Source: Brumimicrobium sp041655765 (GTDB taxonomy: Bacteria; Bacteroidota; Bacteroidia; Flavobacteriales_D; Crocinitomicaceae). From it: a stretch of 64,000 nucleotides of DNA. Made by a program: the position numbers and the translations under genes. Below the pieces are notes generated by a model. The model searched no databases and was not told the origin of the DNA. It saw nothing but the letters and a program-made list of their open reading frames with translations. Shown here piece by piece: positions 17,554 to 26,813 of the stretch (position 1 is its first letter; the number at the start of each line of letters is the position of its first letter). The DNA is taken from positions 62,001-126,000 of the forward strand of contig JBBAEU010000004.1 of NCBI GenBank assembly GCA_041655765.1, read 5' to 3'.

Positions 17554-17625
17554 AAGATGTTCAAAAAGTAGCAAGCAAGTGTATGTTTAAGTTTGCTGTT
17601 TCTATTTTTTGAACATCTTTTTTTT
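17554..17625 (+). terminator. Rho-independent terminator
   Basis: AAGATGTTCAAAAA (17554-17567) pairs perfectly with TTTTTGAACATCTT (17606-17619), with an inner GCAAGC/GTTTGC helix and a run of nine or more T at the end. It lies 24 bases after the barrel gene stop. Confidence 0.85.
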
Positions 17626-17722
17626 ATGTTAACTTACCATTCACTTTTTTTTATTGAGTTTTCTTCTGAAGTTATATGATAATCGTTAATTTTATGACTT
17701 AAAATAATTAAGATATAAGACA

Positions 17723-19492
17723 ATGGTCATAAAAGAAAAGTTATCAGCCTTACGTTCAGAAATGGACAAAAACAATATAGATGCATTTATAATTTATTCT
17801 TCTGATCCACATGCAAGTGAATATTTACCAGAAGAATGGAAAGAGCGGACATGGATTTCTGGATTTACTGGCTCCGCAGGTTGGGTTGTTGTCTTAAAAG
17901 ATAAGGCAGGACTGTGGACAGATGGTCGTTATTTTACACAAGCAAACATCCAATTAAAAAATTCAGGAATAGATTTATTTAAAGATGGGATAGAAGGAAC
18001 TCCTAATTACATTGATTGGATTGCTTCGGAAACAAAAGATTACGCAACGGTTGGAGTGAACGCCTTAGCAACAACCCATGCGAATTGGATAAATGTTAAA
18101 AACACCCTGAAAGCAAAAAACAAAAAATTAGTTCATCTTCCTTTGCTGGAAAATATTTGGGTAAATAGAAAGGCACCTTCTCAGAATCCTGTTTTTGTTC
18201 ATCCCATAGAAAAAGCTGGGGAAACAGTTGAAAGTAAAATCACTAACATTCGAAAAAAAATAAAAGAGAAAGGATGTTCCGCTCATATTATCAATACTTT
18301 GGATGATATTGCGTGGATTCTAAACCTAAGAGGAAGTGATGTAGAATGTAACCCTGTATTTCTTAGTTATTTATTTATTACTGAAGAAAAAAGTATCTTA
18401 TTTGTTGATAAGGATAAACTCACTAGTGAAGCAATAACAGCGATGCAAAATTCCAATGTATCTTTGCGTTCTTATTCTGATTTATTCACTTTTCTGAAAG
18501 AAATTAAAAACGAAGTGATTTGGGTTTCTCCAAATGTAAATCAGTCAATTATAATGGCGTTAGAGCAAAATAATAATTTCCATGTTGCTCCCACGCCAAG
18601 CTCTTTAATGAAAGCTGTTAAAAATAAAACAGAATTGGCAGGATTCCGATCCGCAATGGTAAAAGACGGAGTTGCAATGGTTAATTTTCTTTATTGGTTA
18701 ACACATAATGTGGGTAATGAACCATTGACAGAATTTAGTATTGGCGAAAAATTAGAAGGATTCCGTCGTGAACAAAAAGACTTTGTCGGGATAAGTTTCG
18801 ATAGCATTGTTGGCTACAAAGGAAATGGTGCAATTATTCATTATCGAGCACCAGAAAATGGTTCAGCGGAAGTAACAAACGACGGTTCTATTTTAATTGA
18901 TTCTGGTGGACAATATAAAGAAGGAACAACAGACATTACAAGAACACTTCCACTCGGAAAAGTAAGTGATGAGTTTAGAAGAGATTATACATTGGTGATG
19001 AAAGGACATATTCAACTTGGAATGTCTAAATTTCCTAAAGGAACGCGTGGTGTTCAATTAGATACCTTAGCACGATTGGCACTTTGGAAAGAAGGAAAAG
19101 ATTACAATCACGGAACAGGTCACGGTGTAGGGAGTTTCCTCAACGTTCATGAGGGACCTCAAAATATCCGCAAAGATATGAATCCACAAGAGCTGTTGGA
19201 AGGAATGGTAATTTCTAATGAGCCAGGATATTATATCGAAGATAGATATGGTATCCGACATGAAAACTTAATCGTTGTAACAGAATGGAAAAAAACAGAG
19301 TGGAATACATTTTATGAATTTGAAACCATTACGTATTGTCCTTTCTTCTCTACTCCATTGATAAAGGATTTACTTTCTGATGATGAAATTCAATGGTACA
19401 ATGATTATCATAAAATGGTAAAAGAGAAGTTAGAACCATACTTAGAAGGTGATGTGAAAAAATGGTTTTTAGAAATGGTTAAGCCGATTTAA
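17723..19492 (+). CDS. Xaa-Pro aminopeptidase (aminopeptidase P, M24B)
   Basis: Three-domain aminopeptidase P of 589 residues, the long eukaryote-like form with two creatinase-like N-terminal domains before the pita-bread catalytic domain (from about residue 310). Dimetal ligands appear in order: Asp in LIDSGGQY, Asp in GTTDITRT, His in HGTGHGVG, Glu in SNEPGYY and Glu in GIRHENL. It removes N-terminal residues preceding proline. There is no signal peptide, so it is cytosolic. It converges on the DNA glycosylase gene with a four-base gap. Confidence 0.93.
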   Translation: MVIKEKLSALRSEMDKNNIDAFIIYSSDPHASEYLPEEWKERTWISGFTGSAGWVVVLKDKAGLWTDGRYFTQANIQLKNSGIDLFKDGIEGTPNYIDWIASETKDYATVGVNALATTHANWINVKNTLKAKNKKLVHLPLLENIWVNRKAPSQNPVFVHPIEKAGETVESKITNIRKKIKEKGCSAHIINTLDDIAWILNLRGSDVECNPVFLSYLFITEEKSILFVDKDKLTSEAITAMQNSNVSLRSYSDLFTFLKEIKNEVIWVSPNVNQSIIMALEQNNNFHVAPTPSSLMKAVKNKTELAGFRSAMVKDGVAMVNFLYWLTHNVGNEPLTEFSIGEKLEGFRREQKDFVGISFDSIVGYKGNGAIIHYRAPENGSAEVTNDGSILIDSGGQYKEGTTDITRTLPLGKVSDEFRRDYTLVMKGHIQLGMSKFPKGTRGVQLDTLARLALWKEGKDYNHGTGHGVGSFLNVHEGPQNIRKDMNPQELLEGMVISNEPGYYIEDRYGIRHENLIVVTEWKKTEWNTFYEFETITYCPFFSTPLIKDLLSDDEIQWYNDYHKMVKEKLEPYLEGDVKKWFLEMVKPI

Positions 19493-19496
19493 AAAG

Positions 19497-20183
19497 TTAT
19501 TTCCCTAAAATTTGCAGATACTTCTCAAGGTAAAAATCCAATTCCTTCAGCTTATATTGTTGAATATATCTGGGATGTTCTAAAACTGAAATTTTATCGA
19601 AAAAATTAAATTCTTTGTTGATTTTATTAAAGAAATCTGCATTCTTTTTTCCCATGATAAAAACCTCGTCTGTTTGCAATCCCAAGTCAATATTTTGTTG
19701 GATATTTTCAACGATTTTTGGACTAACTGATTTAAAAATTTCCTGTGAATCATAATAATTGGCGTTGACCCAATTTCCTTTTTTGTTTTTCTGGATTAAT
19801 GCCAAAGGAAATACAGAGTTGATGTAGAATTTACTGTAAAAAGATTCTACACCTCCAAACTCTTTTATCATTCTATAAACAAAAGTCGAAGATACTTCAT
19901 AAGTATTTGCAGATTTCATCTTTATTCCACATTCACTTTCTAATCTTTTTGTATCTGTAAAAGGAATACCTGTTGTTCCTGCGCCTAATCGACCAGGATT
20001 TATTGCTAATATGAACTTTCTTGGATGGTTGTCATTGTAAAATTTATCATAAAAATGCTTCATAACCACCATTGTTTCAGGATTTTCCATAAATGGATTC
20101 AAAACCTTGACATTCATCGGTAGTTTACCATTAAATGATAAACTCTGATTAAATTGAATTACGCGTTCACCAAATATCTGCAT
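19497..20183 (-). CDS. SMUG2-like uracil-DNA glycosylase family protein
   Basis: Protein of 228 residues in the uracil-DNA glycosylase superfamily, closest in pattern to the SMUG2 group. The first active-site motif is AINPGRLGAGTTGIPF (about residues 59-74), where Asn is the catalytic-site residue of SMUG enzymes; the second motif is EHPRYIQQYK near residue 203. It would remove uracil or deaminated bases from DNA in base excision repair. It is monocistronic and divergent from the sugar operon. The superfamily is fairly secure; the substrate range is inferred. Confidence 0.78.
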   Translation of the reverse strand: MQIFGERVIQFNQSLSFNGKLPMNVKVLNPFMENPETMVVMKHFYDKFYNDNHPRKFILAINPGRLGAGTTGIPFTDTKRLESECGIKMKSANTYEVSSTFVYRMIKEFGGVESFYSKFYINSVFPLALIQKNKKGNWVNANYYDSQEIFKSVSPKIVENIQQNIDLGLQTDEVFIMGKKNADFFNKINKEFNFFDKISVLEHPRYIQQYKLKELDFYLEKYLQILGK

Positions 20184-20259
20184 AACAGAAAAAAATTATG
20201 CTAAAGATACGTAAAGATTTAAAAAATGACAAAACCATTTTATTATCATCTCTTTTTAC

Positions 20260-20267
20260 TATTTTTG
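20260..20267 (+). promoter_or_regulatory. Putative -7 box of the nucleotide-sugar operon
   Basis: TATTTTTG matches TAnnTTTG and lies 24 bases before the first ATG of the operon. It is the only good candidate in the 108-base divergent gap. Confidence 0.4.
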
Positions 20268-20291
20268 TTAATTATTTTGTAAAATTCGAAG

Positions 20292-21425
20292 ATGAAAAAA
20301 ATTCAGATGGTTGACCTTGTGAGTCAATATGAGAAAATTAAACCACAAGTTCAAACTGCATTAGATTCTATTTTAAATACTGCTCAGTTCATTAATGGAC
20401 CAGATGTTCATGAGTTTAAGAAAGAGTTATCACATTATTTAGGCGTAAAGCATGTAATCCCTTGTGCAAATGGAACTGATGCGCTGCAAATTGCTATGAT
20501 GGCATTGGGTTTAAAGCCTGGAGATGAGGTGATCACGCCTTCATATACTTATATTGCGACCACAGAAGTAATTGGTTTGTTGGGATTAAAACCTGTATTT
20601 GTTGATTGCGAAAAAGATTCTTTCAATATATCGCCGAAGGCAATTGAAGCGGCAATAACAAGGAATACAAAAGCAATTGTACCTGTTCATTTGTACGGTC
20701 AGGCATGTAACATGGAAGAAATCCTTAAAATTGCAAAAAAATATGATTTAAAAGTTATTGAAGATAATGCTCAAGCAATTGGTTGTGAAATCATGCTTGA
20801 TGATGGAACTGTGAAAAAAACAGGTGCAATCGGAGATATTGGATGTACAAGTTTTTTCCCTTCTAAAAACCTCGGTTGCTACGGAGACGGTGGTGCCATT
20901 TGTACAAATGATGACCAATTAGCGGAAAAATTACAAATGATTGCCAACCATGGACAAAGTAAACGCTATTACCATGATGTAATTGGGTGTAATTCAAGAC
21001 TTGATACAATGCAAGCTGCTATTTTAAGAATTAAACTTCCACTTTTAGATAGTTATATTGAAGCAAGAAGAAAGGCAGCAGATTTTTATGATAATCAATT
21101 TCAAAATGTAAGCGGATTGACAGTTCCTTTTAGAAATAGTTTTTCTAATCATGTATTCCACCAATATACCTTACAGTTGGATGATGGAATTGATAGAGAT
21201 GGCTTAATAGAATACTTACAAAGTAAAGATATCCCTGCTATGATTTATTATCCAGTACCTGCACATAGTCAAAAAATGTTTTCAGGTATTGAAACTTCTT
21301 ACGGAAATTTAGAAAATACAGATTGGCTAACGTCACGTGTATTCTCATTACCAATGCACACAGAACTAGATGAAACACAATTAGAATATATTTGTACAGC
21401 AGTTAAAGAATACATAGAAAAATGA
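20292..21425 (+). CDS. DegT/DnrJ/EryC1/StrS-family sugar aminotransferase (WbpE-like)
   Basis: PLP-dependent aminotransferase acting on a 3- or 4-keto nucleotide sugar (377 residues). The fold motifs CANGTDALQIAMMALGLKPG, EDNAQAIGCE and SFFPSKNLGCYGDGGA with the PLP Lys near 192 are present. Together with the hexapeptide acetyltransferase and the UDP-HexNAc dehydrogenase in the same operon it fits the WbpE role, making a 3-amino sugar of the 2,3-diacetamido uronic acid pathway. It is the first gene of a six-gene operon and overlaps the next by four bases. Confidence 0.88.
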   Translation: MKKIQMVDLVSQYEKIKPQVQTALDSILNTAQFINGPDVHEFKKELSHYLGVKHVIPCANGTDALQIAMMALGLKPGDEVITPSYTYIATTEVIGLLGLKPVFVDCEKDSFNISPKAIEAAITRNTKAIVPVHLYGQACNMEEILKIAKKYDLKVIEDNAQAIGCEIMLDDGTVKKTGAIGDIGCTSFFPSKNLGCYGDGGAICTNDDQLAEKLQMIANHGQSKRYYHDVIGCNSRLDTMQAAILRIKLPLLDSYIEARRKAADFYDNQFQNVSGLTVPFRNSFSNHVFHQYTLQLDDGIDRDGLIEYLQSKDIPAMIYYPVPAHSQKMFSGIETSYGNLENTDWLTSRVFSLPMHTELDETQLEYICTAVKEYIEK

Positions 21426-22738
21426 AGAATATTGCAGTAATCGGAACAGGTTATGTTGGTTTAGTTACAGGAACGTGTTTTGCAGAAACAGGAAATAAAG
21501 TGATATGTGTTGATATTGACGAAAACAAAGTTAAACGTCTTAAAAATGGAGAAGTTCCGATATACGAACCCCAATTAGATGTACTTTTTGAAAGAAATAT
21601 TAAAGCAGCAAGATTAAATTTTACAACTTCCTTAGCGGAAGGAGTTGAAAATGCTGAAATCATATTTTTAGCTTTGCCAACGCCTCCAGGAGAAGATGGA
21701 TCCGCAGATTTATCTTATGTTCTTGGCGTTGCCGAAGAATTGGGTAAAATTATTAAAGATTATAAAGTAATTGTTGATAAAAGTACCGTTCCTGTTGGAA
21801 CTGCTGAAAAAGTTACCGCTGCAATTGCTAAGAACGCAACCGTAGATTTTGACGTGGTTTCAAATCCTGAATTTTTACGTGAAGGCTTTGCAGTAGAAGA
21901 TTTTTTGAAACCAGATAGGGTAGTTATTGGTTCTTCTTCTGAAAAAGCTGCAAATATCATGGAAGAACTTTATATGCCTTTTGTAAGACAAGGAAATCCA
22001 ATCATTTTTATGGATGAAAAATCTGCCGAACTTACAAAATATGCTGCAAATTCTTTCTTGGCTACAAAAATTACTTTTATGAATGAAGTAGCCAACTTTT
22101 GTGAGGTTGTAGGCGCAGATGTAGATAATGTTCGATTGGGTATGGGGGCGGACACCAGAATTGGAAAACGTTTTTTATTTCCTGGTATCGGATACGGAGG
22201 TTCCTGTTTCCCTAAAGATGTTCAAGCACTTGTAAAAAGTGGTGATGATGAGAATTTCAACTTCCAAATATTAAAGTCAGTGATGGAAATTAATAACCGT
22301 CAGAAAACCATTCTTATTCCTAAGATTAAAAATTATTTCAAAGGAAATATTTCAGGTAAACACTTTGCCATGTGGGGGCTTTCTTTTAAACCCAATACAG
22401 ATGATATTCGCGAAGCTCCGTCAAGATATATGATAGATGCTTTGCTGGCAGAAGGTGCTGAAGTTACAGCGTACGACCCAGAAGCTATGGACAACATCAA
22501 AGCCATTTATGGCGATAGAATTAATTATGCAAAAAATGAATACGATGCTTTAAAAGGCAAAGATGCACTTATTATTTCTACTGAATGGAGTGTTTTTAGA
22601 AACCCTGATTTTAATCGCTTGGGAAATTTGTTGAAGGATAAAGTAATTTTCGATGGTAGAAACCTTTTTGAAACACATACGATGAATGAAAAAGGATTTT
22701 ATTACGAATCCATCGGAAGAAAAACAGTAGTAAAATGA
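21422..22738 (+). CDS. ugd: UDP-glucose 6-dehydrogenase
   Basis: Oxidises UDP-glucose to UDP-glucuronate with NAD+ (438 residues). The Rossmann motif is IGTGYVGLVTGTCFAE at the N-terminus, followed by VDKSTVPVGTAE and NPEFLREGFA; the catalytic Cys is in GYGGSCFPKD near residue 262. It overlaps both neighbours by four bases (ATGA). The next gene encodes a UDP-glucuronate decarboxylase-like enzyme, so the product is probably turned into UDP-xylose. Confidence 0.93.
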   Translation: MKNIAVIGTGYVGLVTGTCFAETGNKVICVDIDENKVKRLKNGEVPIYEPQLDVLFERNIKAARLNFTTSLAEGVENAEIIFLALPTPPGEDGSADLSYVLGVAEELGKIIKDYKVIVDKSTVPVGTAEKVTAAIAKNATVDFDVVSNPEFLREGFAVEDFLKPDRVVIGSSSEKAANIMEELYMPFVRQGNPIIFMDEKSAELTKYAANSFLATKITFMNEVANFCEVVGADVDNVRLGMGADTRIGKRFLFPGIGYGGSCFPKDVQALVKSGDDENFNFQILKSVMEINNRQKTILIPKIKNYFKGNISGKHFAMWGLSFKPNTDDIREAPSRYMIDALLAEGAEVTAYDPEAMDNIKAIYGDRINYAKNEYDALKGKDALIISTEWSVFRNPDFNRLGNLLKDKVIFDGRNLFETHTMNEKGFYYESIGRKTVVK

Positions 22739-23727
22739 GTGAAAGAAAACGGGTTTTAATAACTGGAGCAGCAGGGTTTTTAGGTTCACATCTTTGTGAC
22801 CGTTTTATAAAAGATGGATACCATGTAATCGGTATGGATAATTTGATTACAGGTCGTCTTTCAAATATCGAGCACTTATTCTCGCTCGAGACATTCGAGT
22901 TTTATAATCACGACGTTTCAAATTTCATCCATATACCTGGAAAATTAGACTATATTTTACACTTTGCTTCGCCTGCAAGTCCAATCGATTATTTAAAAAT
23001 CCCTATCCAAACGCTCAAAGTTGGTTCTTTGGGAATTCATAACTGCTTAGGGTTGGCAAGGGTGAAAAATGCGCGTGTATTAATTGCTTCTACATCGGAA
23101 GTTTATGGAGACCCTGAAGTCCATCCGCAAACGGAAGACTACTGGGGAAATGTTAATCCAATTGGTCCGAGAGGTGTTTATGACGAAGCCAAACGCTTTC
23201 AGGAGGCAATGACGATGGCATATCACACTTATCATGGAATTGAAACAAGAATTGTTCGTATTTTTAATACGTATGGTCCTAGAATGCGATTAAATGACGG
23301 TAGAGTCTTGCCAGCTTTTATTGGTCAAGCTCTACGTGGTGAAGATCTGACCGTGTTTGGAGATGGAAGTCAAACCCGTTCTTTTTGCTATGTTGATGAT
23401 TTGGTAGAGGGAATTGTTCGTGTATTGCATTCTGACTATCATTTACCTATCAATTTAGGTAATTCAGAGGAAATTACAATCCGAGAATTTGCTGATGAAA
23501 TCATCAAGCTAACGGGAACAACACAAAGAGTTGTGTATAAGGATTTGCCAGTTAACGACCCAAAACAAAGGCGACCAGATATCTCAAAAGCAAAAGCAAT
23601 TTTGGGTTGGGAACCGAAAGTAAGTCGTTCTGAAGGACTAAAATTAACTTATGAGTATTTTAAAGGTCTTTCAGAAGAAGAACTTTTTAAGAAAGAGCAT
23701 AATAACTTTGAAAAATATATCAATTAA
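22735..23727 (+). CDS. UDP-glucuronate decarboxylase-like SDR
   Basis: Extended short-chain dehydrogenase (330 residues) closest to UDP-xylose synthase. The NAD site is ITGAAGFLGSHLCD; the catalytic Ser-Tyr-Lys set is in ASTSEVYGDP and GVYDEAKRF (Tyr-x3-Lys); the segment NVNPIGPRG just before it is typical of UXS enzymes. It would decarboxylate UDP-glucuronate to UDP-xylose, using the product of the gene before it. Its stop abuts the next ATG with no gap. Confidence 0.87.
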   Translation: MSERKRVLITGAAGFLGSHLCDRFIKDGYHVIGMDNLITGRLSNIEHLFSLETFEFYNHDVSNFIHIPGKLDYILHFASPASPIDYLKIPIQTLKVGSLGIHNCLGLARVKNARVLIASTSEVYGDPEVHPQTEDYWGNVNPIGPRGVYDEAKRFQEAMTMAYHTYHGIETRIVRIFNTYGPRMRLNDGRVLPAFIGQALRGEDLTVFGDGSQTRSFCYVDDLVEGIVRVLHSDYHLPINLGNSEEITIREFADEIIKLTGTTQRVVYKDLPVNDPKQRRPDISKAKAILGWEPKVSRSEGLKLTYEYFKGLSEEELFKKEHNNFEKYIN

Positions 23728-24306
23728 ATGGGATACTTTGCACATGAAACAGCTGTAATAGATGAAAACGTGAATATTGGTAATGGAACAAAAATTTGGC
23801 ATTTTTCTCATATTATGCCGAACTCCATCATTGGTAAAAATTGCAATATTGGACAAAATGTGGTTGTATCACCTGATGTAAAATTGGGGAATAACGTAAA
23901 AGTTCAAAATAATGTATCCATTTACACGGGCGTAGAGTGTGAAGACGATGTTTTTTTAGGTCCTTCAATGGTTTTCACGAATGTGATTAATCCCAGAAGT
24001 GCGGTTAATCGACGTGATGAATACATGAAAACGATTGTAAAAAAAGGCGCGACAATCGGTGCGAATGCTACAATTGTTTGTGGACATAACATTGGAGAAT
24101 ATGCCTTTATTGGAGCAGGTGCTGTCGTGACAAAAGAAATTCTACCTTATGCGTTGGTTGTAGGAAACCCTGCAAGGCAAATTGGCTGGATGAGTGAATT
24201 TGGTCACCAATTGAATTTTGATAAAAATGGAATTGCAGTTTGTATTGAAAGTAAGGATAAATATAGACTATCAGAAGGTAAGGTAAAAAAAATAACTTCT
24301 AAATAA
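23728..24306 (+). CDS. Hexapeptide-repeat N-acetyltransferase (WbpD/WlbB-like)
   Basis: Left-handed beta-helix acyltransferase of 192 residues; hexapeptide repeats run from about residue 10 to 140 (for example IGKNCNIGQNVVVSPDVKLG). The sequence FTNVINPRSAVNRRDE is typical of enzymes that acetylate the 3-amino group of UDP-2-acetamido-3-amino uronic acids. This partners the aminotransferase at the head of the operon. It starts directly after the SDR gene stop. Confidence 0.87.
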   Translation: MGYFAHETAVIDENVNIGNGTKIWHFSHIMPNSIIGKNCNIGQNVVVSPDVKLGNNVKVQNNVSIYTGVECEDDVFLGPSMVFTNVINPRSAVNRRDEYMKTIVKKGATIGANATIVCGHNIGEYAFIGAGAVVTKEILPYALVVGNPARQIGWMSEFGHQLNFDKNGIAVCIESKDKYRLSEGKVKKITSK

Positions 24307-24343
24307 CTGAATAAAACTTATGTTAATTAAGAAAAATAATAAA

Positions 24344-25654
24344 ATGGACAATTCAATACATGCTAAATTAATTAACCGAGAAGAAAAACTTGCCGTTATC
24401 GGCCTAGGCTACGTAGGATTACCGATTGCATTAGAATTTGCAAAAAAAATGAATGTAATCGGATTCGATATTAATCCTCAACGTATAGAATTAATGAGAA
24501 AAGGAATCGATCCAAGCAATGAGCTTGACTCTGAGAACTTTGAAAATCGAACAATTGAATTTACTGCAAATCCTGTGGATTTAAAAGCAGCGAAATTTTT
24601 TATCGTTGCTGTTCCTACACCGATTGACGATGCACATTTACCAGATTTAAAACCCCTTCTTAGTGCTTCAGCTACTGTAGGGGAAGCATTAAAGAAAGGA
24701 GATTATGTCGTGTTTGAATCAACCGTTTACCCAGGTTGTACGGAGGAAGATTGCGTGCCTATTTTAGAAGAATATTCAAACCTACAAGCATATACAGACT
24801 TTAAAGTTGGTTATTCCCCTGAAAGAATTAATCCTGGTGATAAGGTTCATACACTTCAAAATGTTGTCAAAGTGGTTTCTGGAAATGATAAAGAATCTTT
24901 GGAAGAAATTGCAAAAGTATATGAAGAAGTTGTCGAAGCAGGTGTTCACAGAGCAAGTGGAATTAAAGTAGCTGAAGCAGCAAAAATTATTGAAAATACA
25001 CAGCGTGATGTAAACATTGCGCTGGTAAACGAATTGTCCCTTATTTTCGAAAAACTTGGAATTAACACTTTTGAAGTTTTGGAGGCCGCTGGAACAAAAT
25101 GGAATTTCCTGCCATTTAGACCAGGTTTAGTAGGCGGACACTGCATTGGGGTTGATCCATACTACTTACTTCATAAAGCCAAAAAAGCAGGTCACCATGC
25201 AGAAATGATTAATAGTGGTCGTGCGATTAACGACAAAATGGGATTCTATATCGCTAAAACTGTTGTTAAGAAACTCATTGCAAAAGGTAAAGATATTCGA
25301 GATACAAAAGTGCTTATTATGGGAGCAACATTTAAAGAAAATGTGAGCGATATTCGAAATTCAAAAGTAATTGACATCATCAATGAATTAAAATCCTATT
25401 CTGTTTCGGTAGATGTTATGGATCCTTACGCTTCTTCTGAAGAAATGGAAAAAGTTTATAATATCGGCTTGGTAGAAAACGGGAATCTTTCAGATAATTA
25501 TGATGCGATTATTGTTGCAGTAAATCATGACCAATATGTAAACCTTGAAGAGAGCGATTTCCAAAAACATTTACATAAAAAAGATGGTCTTTTTGTAGAT
25601 ATAAAAGGAATCTATCGAAACAAGATGAAAGAATTGGATTATTGGAGTTTATAA
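24344..25654 (+). CDS. UDP-N-acetylhexosamine 6-dehydrogenase (WbpO/TviB-like)
   Basis: Nucleotide-sugar dehydrogenase forming UDP-HexNAc uronate. The NAD site is VIGLGYVGLPIALEF; the catalytic Cys lies in GLVGGHCIGVDPYYL; KIIENTQRDVNIALVNELS is typical of the WbpO/TviB group rather than of UDP-glucose dehydrogenases. An in-frame ATG at 24320 would add eight residues; 24344 better fits the family. In this operon it probably supplies UDP-GlcNAcA or UDP-GalNAcA to the aminotransferase/acetyltransferase pair. The exact HexNAc is uncertain. Confidence 0.88.
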   Translation: MDNSIHAKLINREEKLAVIGLGYVGLPIALEFAKKMNVIGFDINPQRIELMRKGIDPSNELDSENFENRTIEFTANPVDLKAAKFFIVAVPTPIDDAHLPDLKPLLSASATVGEALKKGDYVVFESTVYPGCTEEDCVPILEEYSNLQAYTDFKVGYSPERINPGDKVHTLQNVVKVVSGNDKESLEEIAKVYEEVVEAGVHRASGIKVAEAAKIIENTQRDVNIALVNELSLIFEKLGINTFEVLEAAGTKWNFLPFRPGLVGGHCIGVDPYYLLHKAKKAGHHAEMINSGRAINDKMGFYIAKTVVKKLIAKGKDIRDTKVLIMGATFKENVSDIRNSKVIDIINELKSYSVSVDVMDPYASSEEMEKVYNIGLVENGNLSDNYDAIIVAVNHDQYVNLEESDFQKHLHKKDGLFVDIKGIYRNKMKELDYWSL

Positions 25655-25663
25655 TTGAATAAA

Positions 25664-26713
25664 ATGAAAAAAAACATCTTAATAACTGGTGGTGCTGGAT
25701 TTATTGGTTCGCATGTTGTTCGACTTTTTGTAAACAAATATTCGGACTATCACATTGTCAACTTTGATAAACTTACTTATGCTGGAAACCTAGAAAATTT
25801 AGATGACATTAAATCTGCTCCTAATTATACTTTCTATAAAGGCGATATCTGTAATGTAAAAGATTTGGAACAGGTTTTTAGTGAGTATAATATTACTGAT
25901 GTTATTCATTTGGCAGCAGAATCTCATGTTGACCGTTCTATATCCGGACCTATGGAGTTCGTTCTTTCGAACGTTGTTGGAACAGTAAATTTATTAAATA
26001 CTTGTCGTAAATATTGGAATGATTTAAGCAAACATGTTTTTTATCATATTTCTACCGATGAAGTATATGGTAGTTTAGGTAAAGAGGGGCTTTTTATGGA
26101 AACTACAGCTTACGACCCTAGAAGTCCTTATTCTGCCTCAAAAGCAAGTTCTGATCATTTTGTACGTGCATATCACCATACTTATGGTATGCAGGTGAAA
26201 ATTTCTAATTGCTCTAATAATTATGGCAGCCATCAATTTCCTGAAAAACTTATTCCTTTAATGATTCATAATGCTGTAAATAATAAAGAACTGCCGATTT
26301 ATGGGGATGGATTAAATGTGAGAGATTGGCTGTGGGTTGAAGATCATGCCAGCGCAATTGATGTGATTTTTCATCAAGGAAAAAATGGAGAAACGTATAA
26401 TGTTGGAGGACTGAATGAATGGACAAATATTGATTTAGTGAAACGAATCGCAAGTATTATTGATGAAAAGCTTGGGAGAAAGAAAGGAGCCACTGAAAAA
26501 CAAATAAAATTCATTAAAGATAGAGCAGGACATGATAGAAGATATGCAATTGATGCTTCTAAAATCGAAAAGGAATTAAACTGGAAACCCTCCATAACCT
26601 TTGATGAAGGCTTAGAAAATACAATTGATTGGTATTTAAAAAATAGTGAATGGGTAAATCGAGTGGTTTCAGGTGAATATCAAGCGTATTATAAAAATCA
26701 ATACTTATTATAG
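25664..26713 (+). CDS. rfbB: dTDP-glucose 4,6-dehydratase
   Basis: Second enzyme of dTDP-rhamnose-type sugar synthesis, forming dTDP-4-keto-6-deoxyglucose (349 residues). Motifs are ITGGAGFIGSHVVRLF, HLAAESHVDRSI, STDEVYGSLG with the catalytic Thr-Asp-Glu, and YSASKASSDHFVRAY with Tyr-x3-Lys. An in-frame TTG at 25655 is less likely than the ATG at 25664. RfbA, RfbC and RfbD are not in the window, so the pathway is completed elsewhere. It is the last gene of the operon. Confidence 0.93.
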   Translation: MKKNILITGGAGFIGSHVVRLFVNKYSDYHIVNFDKLTYAGNLENLDDIKSAPNYTFYKGDICNVKDLEQVFSEYNITDVIHLAAESHVDRSISGPMEFVLSNVVGTVNLLNTCRKYWNDLSKHVFYHISTDEVYGSLGKEGLFMETTAYDPRSPYSASKASSDHFVRAYHHTYGMQVKISNCSNNYGSHQFPEKLIPLMIHNAVNNKELPIYGDGLNVRDWLWVEDHASAIDVIFHQGKNGETYNVGGLNEWTNIDLVKRIASIIDEKLGRKKGATEKQIKFIKDRAGHDRRYAIDASKIEKELNWKPSITFDEGLENTIDWYLKNSEWVNRVVSGEYQAYYKNQYLL

Positions 26714-26813
26714 CTTTAATATTCTTTTGAAAATAAGAAAAATACAATGATTTTTTATGATTTAAAAGATTATTACACTATTTTAGTGGTATATTAAGAA
26801 TAAAACATTAACA

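Noticed and set aside
26776..26788. Small hairpin CACTA-TTT-TAGTG after the sugar operon
   Set aside because: The five-pair stem is too short and no T-run follows, so it is not called a terminator.
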